Positions 47,962 through 60,800 of a DNA stretch of 64,000 bases are shown one piece after another. Every line of letters starts with the position of its first letter. Positions within the stretch are counted from its first letter, which is position 1. The notes beneath the pieces are model-generated. The model did not search any database. It saw nothing but the letters and a program-made list of their open reading frames with translations, and was not told where the DNA came from. Source of the DNA: Saccharina japonica (Eukaryota; Sar; Phaeophyceae; Laminariales; Laminariaceae); assembly GCA_008828725.1 (NCBI GenBank), contig MEHQ01000864.1, forward strand, positions 227,305-291,304. Reading direction: 5' to 3'. A program made the position numbers and the translations under genes.

Positions 47962-50900
47962 TTACAACAGCTTCTCCGCCTGTTCGATGGCGTCCATGTC
48001 AGCGAAAAACTCCAGGTTCCTGGGCACGACAGACATTCAATTAAATTCAAGCGGAGGCGAGGAACAGCCGACAAGGGCGAGGTGGGAGCAGGACGTGCAC
48101 GTTGTGATACGCTCATAAAACAGTCGACAAGGGCAAGTGTTGGCACGAGCCCACAGCGACACAACGCCCGGGTACAAGGGGAGGAGAAATCATGATATAA
48201 TAGCGCTTGAGTTGAAAGCTACTTTCAATCCAAAAATGGCGAATATGTGGGAACATACCTATATTACCACTCCCATTGCGTGCCCGAAAGCTGACTGGGT
48301 AAGGCTGTCACCAAGAGACAGAAACCACAAAAACGTGCCCTGTACCAACATAACAAGCAGCAGTCACTAACCCAGTAACATAGCGCACAACACGCTGTTC
48401 AAGCCAGTTGCGGCATTTAAGTGAGATGACACTACCCTTTCCCTCTACAAAGCCCCTATTTGGCCTTGTGTTTACCTGTTATTTCCTCCGTCGCGCTCCA
48501 TCATGTCGATAATAGCTCCGATTGACGAAACCTTAGCAACATCGGAAAAAAAGCAACAGCCAGCGATACGCGAACCAATACATATGTACCGATATACATA
48601 CCAGGCATGCGTCATGTCAAATATCGGTACAGTACAATGCCGTAACTCGTTTTGAAGCGTTCGCCTTCAACCCAAGCCGAACTAGAAGCTTGATGGTGGT
48701 TTATAACGCCGTGCAATGTTGCTTGACTAGGGCTCCAAAAACAAAACAGGAGCCCAATAGGACGGCGGTGCAGAGCACAGACCAATCCAACGGTAGGGGC
48801 GGTGCCCTACAGGGTTATTGGCTTATTCTCTGAGCTTCTCGCATGAGTAGAGTAGCTCAATATCTCACCCGAAACATTACCTTGACTACATTCACTTTCT
48901 TCGCGCGACCCTAGCATCATTTCTACTATATGCGCTACAGTACAGCTAATACAGTACAGCTAACCCTAAGTTCTAACCCAAATTTATCTGTAAAGTTGGT
49001 GTACCATTAAGGGGTATGATAGTTTATCACTTGAGCTTAACCGACTACAAAATAGTTGGTTTGGCCAAAAATGGCAACCCCTACCGCGGTCGCACTCTGT
49101 GTGACTATTAATAGTGCATATGCAACAAAGGCCATGGCAAAAAAAAAAACAGAAAATAAGAACGCGATAAGAAACGTCAAAAACAAAAGTTCTGCACTCT
49201 GCACTCTGCACCGACCTGAATCGTTGGAGATTTAGCTTCCGACCCTGCGTCCGTCTTCAGTCGTTCCCAACTAGTCATCAAGTCGTCCACGTTGGTGAAT
49301 AGGGGCATCTGCGACATCACGTGCGGCATCACGTACACGGCACACACGGACAACCGATACATGATCCACCACTCATTGGCAAAGAGATACAGCAGTAACG
49401 TCAAACTTTCATATAAAAATAGCGGAGGGGGTTTCTTTTGCATCCTGCAGGTTCAACACAAGCATCAGGGTCAGGTCGCAAAACGCGAAATAGTAATAAG
49501 CTTTGATCCCCCCCTGCCCCCCGTGAAGCGCGACGCCCACCTTCAACTTTGCTCCCGCTCCCTTGAAAGCGAGAGTGTCGGCGGCCCAAACTGGCACACC
49601 ATCCTTGTCTCCGACCGTGTTCCAGCCGGCTGTCTGCAAACCAGGAGGTGCGTCAAAACAGGCATACCAGGTACCATGGTATACAGCAAGCCTCGGGTTA
49701 CGATCAATAAGTACAGGTAGGAAATTGTAGTAGGGTGCGCAAAGCACGGACGTTTCAGGAACTAGGTCAAAGCTTGGTAGTACCGCATCTTGCCGCATCA
49801 AATGTTGGCACATACCAGGTACTCCGCACAACAAAAGGGGCAGTTATCGTACATAGGAAGAAAGGACTGTAGGACTATGCCAGTGTTCAACTAGGGGGGG
49901 CACGGCCGCGTAATAGGTTTACAGCTTCATATTCATACAACAAAAGCGACACGGAATTCGACACCAAATCACTACCACCGCCCGCCAGAGCTCAACCTCA
50001 GTATCGATGTCTCGTCTACGCCAGAAACGAATCGACCGCAGATTGATTGACGCTCACCTCCATCGCTTGGGAGACCTGGTTGCTTCGTGGGATGATCTTG
50101 TAGCGGGCGGAGAGGTCGCTTGACATCGATGCCTGCGCCGCCACCGGCTTCTTATTGAGGCCCTTCTTCTTTATCAGCGGGAACCAAACATCGTCCAGGG
50201 TTGTGGCCGCCACCTGTGTCAAAAAGTGTCAAACGTGTCAAACGCCATGTTACTGTTACCATCGGCACCCAGCAATGTCAAGTGACCCACGTAACGTAAG
50301 CCAGGCAAGAATACGAGAAGACCAGACACTTGTTTCCAGCACGGCATTTAGGTCAAGGTTAGGTTGTTGCAAACGCTAGGGCATGCTTGCTGAAGAAAAA
50401 TGGACGCATTTCTACTTCAGCTTACCGCGGGAGCAACGTGCTTAATCTACATGATAGGCTACCAAAACGGGCATTGTAGTGCCGCATAAATATCACACTA
50501 CTGAATATCGATACACCAAGCGCAGGCAGGCAAGCAGGCAGGCACCTTTGTACGATCTCAACGCCCTCCACCTCTACCACATTGTGCACCTTAACTCCAT
50601 CAGCACCCTTCAGGCCTTGGAGGTTGGCCTTTGCATCCTGTGGCGACATGAAGAACAACCCCTCGCCGCCTTCCACGTGCACAGCACCACTTTCGTCCTT
50701 CAGGAAAAATACTGGAATCTTCCCGACAACATACGAGCACGCACATGCACGTGGGTTTGAAACAAAAAAGGGGTTAAGTTAGACAGGGATAGACATGGAC
50801 ATGGCCTCTGATACCTGATACCGGTGTAGTCAGAAGGGTGTCTACTAATGCTACGATATGTACCGGTAGAACGCACCAACTGGATGGCTTCGCGTCACCC

Positions 50901-52341
50901 CTTATTGGCTTTTACTGCGCAGCCCGTTCCTGTGCACTGCCACTGTCACCTTCTCACTCCTCACCTGTGCTAGCTTCTTCTGGATCTCTGGTCTGGTCAT
51001 CGTCGTCAACGCTCCTAAAAAGTAGTAGTAGCAACCATATAGACAAGGAAATTGTGAAATTGGGAAAATTGAGATATCGTGAAATAATTAAATAGTGGAA
51101 TGCCTGGTATTAAAATAGTGGTGCAGGCGCGTCGAGCACGAGGGAAAAAACGTACTTACTATGTACAACGACATCAAGACGAGTTGAGAGTGAAATCAAA
51201 GCCTTTGCCTTGCACCCCCGAAGCCCAAACATGATGACTGCTGTGTGCTCAAACGGCGCCTATCCTCCTGCTGGCAACTCGACCGCAAACAACGACATTA
51301 CGCTGTGATGCAATGGGTAACGGAGCTGCCGAGCAACACACGGACAGCAGTCTGCCCGCGCTTGTGCATCTCACTATTATCATGGGCTATTAATAGGGGC
51401 TATCATAGGGGCTATTGAAAGTACGGGCACCGAGATTCGTACAAATAGCAAATAGTGACACAGCAATGATATATGATTGATAATTTAGTGATGTAGCAAT
51501 GATGATGCATGATATGCACTACATACGAGTAGCTCACCTCGTTCAGAAACGTTTCCATCTTCGTCGGTTACGCGAACGGTCTTAGGCCCACTTGACTTCT
51601 CAATCCCAGAGCACCACAAGAGCACGACCAGTGCAACCAACACGCCCGTACACGGTGATTTGGCGGTCGTTCCCCCCCGATTAGACGATTAGTCATTTTG
51701 GTAAGGTAGCCATTATGCGATTAGTCATTGGTCATGTTGCCGTCGCTTCAGCAAAAAAAATAGCGTTCAAAGCGACCAGCGTATTGTAACGTGGCAAACC
51801 CTCAGTACAGAGCGATGCAAAACTGGCATGTGCTTGCTCAGCAGTAACAGGGAAGCGGACGAACAAGCAGTGAGACGTGGAAGTGTGGAGGGCGTAAGCT
51901 TTATTTTTACCCATCCGCCGGAGGATAATAATAATACTAAAAAAAATGCCCGGCTCAACGCGCAGTGTCCAGTCCAGCGTCGTTGTGCTCTCAACACGGC
52001 ACAACACCAACACCCACCACTTTGATGTATCAAAACCTCTACGGATTTTAACCAGCCCTTCCGTACTATAGATAATACTCATACTATACATATACGAAGT
52101 AGTAGCAGTTATTGTTTGAACGTTGTTGCACGAAGTACAGATCATACGCAGTGCGAGTGTTATTGCTACGATAACAAGACATCTTCCCGTCAGGGCAACG
52201 TACGATTACCAGTACCATACTCGTGTTAACTAAAAATTGCTACTCGTATTGCTAATAATTTCTTACCTCTGGCCCGCGAGACAAGAAGGGGATCGCAGTT
52301 GCGCCAACCGTGGAGCCGACGATGAGGATGGTCGCCAGGGT
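47962..52341 (-). CDS. TIC22: Tic22-like plastid protein-import factor (N-terminus not found)
   Basis: Nine phase-consistent exons on the minus strand, 5-prime to 3-prime: 52267-52341, 51538-51595, 50965-51014, 50554-50718, 50058-50213, 49541-49633, 49216-49308, 48476-48531, 47962-48019 with stop TAA (267 residues seen). The order of motifs follows the Tic22 family: IPVFFLKDESGAV with GLFFMSPQDAKA, then TTLDDVWFPLI, then DKDGVPVWAAD, MPLFTNVDDLM, and the end with IQVSSIGAIIDMMER and NLEFFADMDA. Tic22 proteins are soluble chaperone-like factors at the plastid envelope that help preproteins cross. The first exon seen is hydrophobic (TILIVGSTVGATAIPF) and may be part of a signal or targeting region. 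The start Met and any targeting peptide must lie upstream of 52341. The donor after exon 50554-50718 (GTACAA) was chosen by reading phase. Confidence 0.8.
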
Positions 52342-52413
52342 CTACCAGGGACAGAAGTGTGACACCATTGAGCAATATTCAGTACCGAGGTGTGTTAACG
52401 TGTTACCCGTAGA

Positions 52414-52481
52414 AGTAGTAGTAGTAGTAGTAGTAACAGCAGCAGTAGCAATAGTAGTAGTAGTAGTAGGAGTAGTAGTAG

Positions 52482-52558
<77 letters not shown>

Positions 52559-52567
52559 ATAGTAGTA
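52414..52567. repeat. (TAG)n microsatellite
   Basis: About 150 bp of TAG/GTA repeats with a few interruptions (CAGCAGTAGCAATAG). In the Tic22-like gene's direction it is (CTA)n and lies about 70 bp upstream of the acceptor at 52342. In one + frame it would read as poly-valine, which is an artefact. Confidence 0.9.
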
Positions 52568-55500
52568 CGGGCGGCGTCTCAAACTACATCGTCGTACGAG
52601 TATCCAATGATTAAGACTAATTCTCTACATGAGAACAAGCCTGCTGCATGTAGTATGTGAATATGCAACTTTAAACATTAGCCATGGACGTAAATCAACT
52701 ATTGGTATCCTAGGTACACAAAGTGGAGGGTTTTCAATCGTTTGCCCACAAGAAAAGCAGTATCACCAGATCATCACCATCATCACATATGCTGGTACAG
52801 TACAACTATACCTGGTAGAGTATACCAGGTACTGTACCTGATACCCACTTACCGGTACAGGACGTACCTGGTACCTCACAAGAAAGGAACTCACCATATA
52901 CGGCAAAAAATAATAATAATGTAGTATCAATGCTATCATGCTAACGCCACACGGAAAAGAAGAGCGAGCGTAGCAAGCGGTGTGCGCCTTGCGCGGTGGT
53001 AGCGGCGGCAACTGCAGTATAGTACTCCTATTAATATTAACAAGTACCCACCTATTCAGCAGTAGACTATGATACTATTAACGTATTGGTACGTAGTACG
53101 AGTACGATATAGGATACGAGTAATATGTTTCATGGAGATTATCGACAACAGAGTACTACTGTTGTATACCTGGTATGATATACCAAGTATACGATCAATC
53201 ACCTTCGAGAAATCAGTCTTGAGCATAGTGAGAGAACGACATTCCCTGTTCCGGCTGAAGCTTTGCCTCTGGGTGGTACCAACTGGTAAGGTACTCGCTG
53301 CACGTTACGTACAGGAGGCGATGGCGGGTGCAAGCAGTCAGGGGCAATCTTGAAAATCAAAGTCATATACAAGTACCTTACACAATAGACACCAGATACA
53401 TGTGATACAAATGTGTACCGGTATCATATATATACGTATACCAGTACCAGGTACACATTATGCCACTACGAGTGTACGAGTTTCTATTTAAGAGCTACAA
53501 TTATAGCAGGTGGTTTAGACTACAGGTACCAGTAGAAGGGTACCAGGGTATCGATAAGAAAACCAGCTATTATTCGTAATATGATATCATGCGATCATCC
53601 TTCTTGCGAGCGACATACCTGACAATTGTGCTGTGTGAACAAACGTGTACTGGTATGGATAGAGCTACTCGCAGTGCTCTAGGCTTGCTACTACAGCAGT
53701 ATATACAAGGGCTCCGCTCCGTGGGCGGCTGACGCCGCCCGCTACGCTCGCGCAAGGAAAGGGGCAGAAGAGGCCCATGATGTATAGTGCAAGCAAAAGC
53801 ACCGACTTGAAAATGCCAAGAGGTTCATGGTAAGAGGTTCATGGTGCACAACGAAGAAACGGCGGACTTGACATGCATGCAAAACATGCTCGGGATGCAC
53901 GTTAGCTCCATGCTCAGGACAACAAAGAAGTGTATGATCGAAAGAGAAAGCACAGAACACGGCTCACAGCACGGCGCTGCGCTGCCTGCTGTGGTGGGTG
54001 TGATTTGTGCCTTCGTGGTATGTGTGGTGTACAACAACAACGAACGTACAGTGGTTATATAGTACTTGTGCTTTGTATGTATGAAAGAGAAAGCACAGCA
54101 CAGCACGGTCGTCAATTGTGAAGTACGAAAAACAGGAAATCAACAAAACTGAGAAAGACGTAAACATTGTAGTACGTACATACGAGTACTCGTACGTACT
54201 CGTACTCAACAAAACGGCACGAGCGAAAAACAAAAAAAAAAAAATCCCATCGGCCGATTGCGCCGCAAAAAACAAAAAAAAAGTTGAGAGTCTTCGCGTT
54301 CTGTCAGCCTTGATGCTCCTCCGTCCCTCCGCGATCACGTCGCCATCGATTCGGTCCGGGTCGAACTCTACTGCCTCTCTGCCCCAGTGAGCCCCGTGGC
54401 CCGCCTCGATGAAGCCCGGTGCTCACCGTGGCCCTCGTTCGCCCGCTCCATCATGAGGTGTTCAAATCCCTGGTTCTCTCTCTGAATAATATGTGTTCCG
54501 ATAAATAAGCACCGATTGAATGTTCTTTTACCCTAATAAACGACCCTTATAATTATGACATACTGGATTGATACAGCAAGCAGCAACGCAGACAAAGGTC
54601 CTTCATGCTTCCTTCGTGTCTCGGTGGACACGCCTAGCCACGAAAAAGACGACCGCGCTCCTTCTGACCCCCCCTCTACTGGCCAGCGCCCTCCCATACC
54701 CGCGATGGCGCCGGGCTCGCCCGCGCTGCCGTACTCTCTGGGCACACACACACACACGAACCCAAAACTGAAAGAGGAAGAAGCCTTTCGACAACTAAAG
54801 TATATAGGGAACAAAGAGAGAAAGCAACGCTCAGCAAGTAATGACAGGAGGCGGTGTCGAAGTGGGAGCTCTGAGAGTGCAGGGATGGGACATCCCTGAG
54901 CGAGATATTAGTAAGTAAGTCTATATAGTACAGACAGTTAGTACAGGCAGTAGTATGGTACCCTAAGTATCTAAGTATTGTGCCAGCAACTACAATTGAT
55001 ACCACTCTGTCCTGAAAAATATGCACATTTCACGCATTCATATTCAATAACAATAGTGCTTATATTTAGGGACATAGCGGTACCAATTAGGGAGGGAGCC
55101 CACAGCTCGTATATACCTGGTATACGAGGACCTCGCCAGTACCTCGTATGGCACCAGTTGTTTGTAGAGGGATGGAAAACGAGTTAAGTCCTGTATACCT
55201 AAAATACTATCAAAGCCTCACCAAAGCCTCATCAGAGCCGTCGCGCTTGCTTCTCGGTTGGGTGTGTTCATTGTCGTGGCTTGTCATGTTGTCATTATGT
55301 TGCTGAGGCTGAGGCTGCTGTGGTAACGGCGGTACCAGGTGTTTGTTTACCTGGTACTTCGTTCAAGTTTAAAATGCGATAGCAGCGCGAGGTTACTACC
55401 CACTACCCACACCCACACACCCATCCACCCAGAGCGCTTACCTAAGAACCCAGTACCATAGCTAGATGTAGTCTGGAGCCCAGACGAACGAGGTAGGGAG

Positions 55501-57459
55501 GGGACGAGGAAGCCATGTGCTGGTGCCGCTGCAAGCAAGCCTGGTCGAGCCGATCGAGCCAAGTTAGGTTCATGTGTCATGAGAGCTATCAGATCATCAT
55601 GTCATACCAGACAGAGTACCAGACGGCAGTCTTCTCGTGCAGTCGTTTTGCAAGCACGATGTCATGTGGTCACGGCGCTCCTATAGCTAGGCAACTTCCA
55701 TCGTGCAATTTGAGTAGAGACAACACTCACCGAGGCAGAGGCTGGTCCCTTTCATGGCAACCTGGATGTGCGTGTGCGCTGGCGTTGCCAAGCTTTGCTG
55801 TGCTATAGCTGTTGCTCTCGTGCGAGCTTCAGTGACTTCAGGCCAGGCCGTCGGTTGGCACCGCCAAACTCGCGTTACCGAATTTTCGTTTTCCGTCGGT
55901 AGCAAAAAAAAATCTACACAAATGTTTTTACCGTTTTAAATACTGGCTCATCCAACAACAAGCAGCTACGATTAACAGCTGATAAGTACAAGCGACCAGT
56001 CTCACCACACAAGACTTATTCGTAGTGTTCGCATGTTCGTGTCGTTGTGTTGTCCTTTCTCGCCGCTAACCTTCGCTACGAGTACGAATCTGCTTCGAAT
56101 AGGTTTTCCTGCCTATCTACGTATGTATATTGTCTTGTTGATCCTGGGCTACGGACACTTTTTTGGCTTGTTGTGCACGTACACATCATGTGTGTCTACC
56201 AGGTATACCTATATTAAGGGCCCAAGCGAGGAGTTTTTCTTGCGTTTTTTCTAAATCACTTGAAATGTAACGACTCGCGACTAAAGGTGCTTAGTGCAGG
56301 AGAAGGGGAGGGACAGCGCGGAGGGCCAGAGAAGTCAGACAAAAATGAATTACGAGTACGGTTGAATAAGCGAAGGCGAGAGCTTGTCGCCGGCACCGCC
56401 GCAATTTTACAACAGCAACACAACAACAGTCAGTCGTCGTCGCTGGCTCCCTTCTTGATAGTAAGCACCAGGTACCGATCCGCTACTATACATATACACA
56501 GCAGCATTTTGCTGCAGTACTATTATTATAGTTGTGCCACAGGTACTATCAATACTACTACTGCTGCAACAGCAGTTGTAAACAAAAATCACGCAATTCA
56601 TACAGTAGTACCTGGTACATATATATATTGACATACAGTGAAAAAAAAAAAGCAACTCAAGACATTCATTAACCAATTGCTGTACGTCGTAATGTCACCC
56701 ATAACCCATAACCCGCGCCCTCTTCTATTTTCGGGGATCCTGACTCGCCTGGACCGCCTCCTCATTGTCACCGCGAAACTGTACTATTAATAGTACATAA
56801 ACATACCTACCTTTATGTATACCTGCTGCGGTCCCATTCTTCGATCTTGGATGGCGGGTTACTGACTGACACTTTTCCGTAAATACCTACAGTATGTACC
56901 ATGTACCGGTATGACATAGTTCACGCTGAGACTACGACAGCTTCGGCGGGGAGTGAGATTCTTCTTCTCCGGGAGGAAGTGTGGCATGTAACATACATAT
57001 CATATATAGGACCGGACTTCCAACAAGCTCAGGCTTGTGGCGATTCCACGCCTTGCTCTCAAGCGCGAGGAGCATGTATGAATGTCAGTGTTTGTTACGC
57101 ACTGCAGCTTGGCAAGGCGACGGCATTGTAGTTCGGCCTTGAATACAGAAAAGCGAGGTGCTGATCAGGTGCTGACATTGTTGTGTCCTAAAAAAACTTC
57201 CCGACCGTCAGCTTAAATTGGCCTAATTTTTAGCGTCACAATCCGCCAAAGTTGAGGTCACAATTCGCCGAGGCCCACATCGTCGGGGATAAACGCACTT
57301 ATGTCATATATTTGCTACCAGGGTACGTGTTTATAGTTTGTTTGTAATTATTATGAATACAATCATATCATTACGTAGCCCACCGGTGACATATTGTCAA
57401 TGAAAGCGGCGGAACAAAACAGACTTATGCTATTGGCGTAAAAACCGACTACCCCCCCC
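52568..57459. other. intergenic or 5-prime region; N-terminal exons of the Tic22-like gene expected
   Basis: No exon was found that joins in phase and makes family sense. Two minus-strand candidates are weak. At 54277-54404 a splice-like open segment reads FIEAGHGAHWGREAVEFD and DRIDGDVIAEG. At 55740-55765 a Met is followed by KGTSLCL and a GTGAGT donor. The stretch is rich in TACCTGGTA-type words and GTACGTAC runs. Confidence 0.35.
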
Positions 57460-57662
57460 CAATGTCTGCCTGGTTGGTGAAAACCCAACGTGCTCCGTCC
57501 CGGCATCGTAGGGATGCGAGGGTCTATGGTCATACGACTACGGCCATGCACTACATCCCCCCCCCCCCCGGGGTGTCCGTCCTGGCATCGTAGGGATGCG
57601 AGGATCTATGGACATGCGACTACTGTACGGCCATGCATGACATGAGTATACCCCTCCCCCGG
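57460..57662 (-). repeat. G-run dispersed repeat (R1), two adjacent partial copies
   Basis: On the minus strand, one copy (57460-57556) runs from a G run through GGCCGTAGTCGTATGACC, GACCCTCGCATCCC, GTTGGGTTTTCACCAACCAG to CAGACATT. A second (57557-57662) has only the 5-prime part, with GGCCGTACAGTAGTCGCATG. Each has its own G run. Confidence 0.8.
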
Positions 57663-57804
57663 GTGAAGCATTGTCAATGAAACACAGAAACCGTCGGCGT
57701 AAGAACAGTGTTGCTACTCAGGGCTTGGCGGAATTTCGCCCTTTCGTGGCGTCGCCATTTCGTGGCGTCGTTGCCGAACGGTCGTGGGTAGGGCAGGGTG
57801 AGGA

Positions 57805-57843
57805 TGCAGTGACGACGATGATGATGATGATGATGATGATGAT
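57805..57843. repeat. (ATG)n microsatellite
   Basis: About ten ATG units, 33 bp past the UFL1 stop codon in the direction of transcription, so probably in its 3-prime UTR. Confidence 0.85.
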
Positions 57844-57875
57844 GGTGACCCTGTCTCCTCAGGTGACACTCCCCA

Positions 57876-60800
57876 TCAATCTCCGCACGCCAAGCCCAAC
57901 GCTCGCACAGCTTCTATCGACCGCAATAGCCTTACAGCTCTATCCCCGCCCTCATTTCGCAGAGCTCCACTCCCCTCCGGCGCATGATTAGTCGGTAGTG
58001 CACTTGCCGCCTCGATGTTACCGTCCGAAGCTGTTGCTGGTTCGCCGTGCATTCCTCCAGACGAAATAGCAGTAGCATCAATCGGGGTCGCCTAACAAAG
58101 CAACAAAATGAGAAGATGTTAAGAAGTGCGGAGGAATTACGAGGCAGAGATGACATACTATTAATAGTGTACTATATTAACAATGCCTCATGGTATTGGC
58201 CACAATGAAAAATAACTCGCATGGACTTAGCTTCAGTAGCAGAAACATCGACCAACAACCATCCAACAAATACAACAAAGACATCAGGTATCGACAAAAC
58301 TCATCACCATTATGAATCGCCAAACGTAAGCCTGCCACCGTCTCGCCCGCTCCAAACGTGGGTTACTCAAGCTACCTACTAGTAATCACACGCCAGAGCG
58401 GAAAATGTTAATATACATTATTTCCTCGCGGAAATGCACACATAGAGCAGTATTACCTCTATTTCTCGTTGTAAGTTGAGCAGATACTGCTCTGCCTCCG
58501 CCGATATATCACCACGAACGGCGCTGAGCAGTTCCCGTGACCACAACTCTTCGCGATCGCCTTCAACTTGAAGCGGCTGGGGCGCTGGCTGGGGAAGAAA
58601 CGGGACTCCTCCGGTGACGCTCTGGAACACCAGCAGCGTGGCGAAGTGGAGGACATCACGCTCTGCAAGTGTGCACGATGTTGAGGTGCACGGCGGTGGG
58701 AACGGGTGCGCTAAACTTAGAGACATATATACGGCACACGGCACTCGCCTCGTGTTGGTTGCCTGCGCCATGGTGCCTGAGCGGCCTGTGGAGAGTGTGA
58801 CTGAAAAATGATAGTATCGCCAGCAAGGTGCTTCTTAACCCCTATACTACTGAAAAAAAGCGTGCCACACTAATTCCGACTGATTTGTCCCAAAAAAATG
58901 GTTGATTTTCGTAAGGGGTTAAGTAGAATCGTTTCCAGGGGCAGGCAACCTCACAATGACCATGATCATTCCCAACGCATGATGTAGGCAGGACTACCGA
59001 GTGCTATACGTATGTACTGGAAACATGAACACGGTCGGTACGAAGCAAGACGACGGTCTAGTACCGTTGCAGGTGGAACTCGTTGGATTTCTTGTCGCAC
59101 CTGACACGGCCTTGAACAAGCTCTCTTTCATCGCCTGTTGTTCCTCTGCAACAAGCTGTCGCTCTCTGCGCTTGTCGAGGCGCCGCCCAAGCAGGTTAGA
59201 AGCAGGGAGCACCTGCGACGACAACGGCAGAACGCATCACGTTTACCATTAATATTACATTATGACGCTACTACCGTGCGTCTCCTACATTACATTAACT
59301 TTGAAGGAGGCACCAGCGGTTCACAGGAGTGTACCCAAGCGGACCAAATGCCACAAATGCATGTCGCCGTAATTGTATGAAAGGAAAACAACACGGGTCA
59401 GTCATCGGCCTCCCGGTAACCTTGTACTGTGTATATGCGCTTGTGATTGTCTACAACGCGAGTTATTCAGGTGTTAACCCTACATACAGACTCTACTACA
59501 GTAACTCAAGCGTGCTCAGATGCCAGAAAGTGGTCTTCGATAAACCTTGCAGAATCCCAATCCACAGCGTATCGCTTGTGGCAATGCAATAGTCAATGCA
59601 AAAACTCCACCTGCTCTTCCAGGATGTCAGAGAAAGTCGACAGCTGGCCACCGTTCATGACAAGTGTCCACAGGCGTGCAAGGGCTCTTGCCACGTCTGC
59701 GGGGAGAACCTCCTCAAGAGCAGAGCAAGCCTCCTGCGACACCAGACATATACCGGTATGTAGTAGGCAGTGCTGGGATCGGCTAGACATTGTATGGCGC
59801 ACACACGCAAATATACATACCATAGACTGTTAGCTAACGCTGCGCTCGGTGTGCACGAATCAAACACCCCGCAGAAAATGAAGCAGGCACGAGGTATAAG
59901 GTATAAGGTGTTAATAAAAACGCTACGTCGACGAACGGGCCCTCTTTCGTGTACACCAATGTTTGAGAGCGTAAAGCACATAAAGCACTTAACACCTATT
60001 CGTACGTCGGCTAGAGCAAGCCCGGCCGGTGGAAACAAGAGAGCGACACAAACCACACTGCGTATGTATGGCTGACTAATACGGGATATGTGACGTTCAC
60101 GATTTTGACCATGACCACAAACAAAATCAGTACCTACCTTGGTAATAACAGGCATGCGCTCCGGACCTCGGGCTTCTGCTCTATCCTGTGAAGAGAATGC
60201 GATACCCTGCCAAGCACGACGCCAAAAATCGAGGGTTAATATACACACACTTGGGTTGGTTCGTGCGCAGAAAATGCAGTGCCTTAGAAATCTGCAAAGT
60301 TACCGTTTCGGTTTGGTGATTGCTTTGGGAACGTAAACGAGCACTAAGGAAGCCAACGGCGACAGCTCGACAGCTCCTCTAGAATACAGGTTTCGGCTTT
60401 CAGTTTACTGTACACTGTACCCTGTACCCCTAACCTGCCCACCCGTCTTCAGCGTTATCTCTCTGAGTGTCTCCTCACCAATTTTTGGCACTCTCTTGCC
60501 GTCACAACTTCCGCGAGCTCTGCACCCTTTGTCTCGAGCAAATACGCTTCAGCTCGTTCGTCGGGATCAAGTGCATCCACCGCTGTGTCTGATCCGTAAG
60601 CATTCGTTGCGCCACCAGTCCCCGCAGAATCGGGGTCAGAGGTATCGAGAGAGGTATGTGTAGGATGTTTTCCAGGTAGAGTGTGACGGCGCCGCGCTTG
60701 TCGAAGTGCTTGCACTCCGCGACAGTGCAGTTGGAAGGTCAAGTATTTTCTTTCGAACGTTGACTCGAATGCGTCGACTGGCTCATGAAAGCTGCCGGCG

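Noticed and set aside
52310-52660. Poly-valine open frame on the + strand
   Set aside because: It is the (TAG)n microsatellite read in frame and overlaps a real minus-strand exon of the Tic22-like gene.
57460-57662. R1 repeat as a 5S-rRNA-derived element
   Set aside because: The minus strand has TCTATGGTCATAC, like the 5S start TCTACGGCCATAC, and GCCTGGTTGGT, like a 5S internal stretch, but the order is wrong and the rest does not align.
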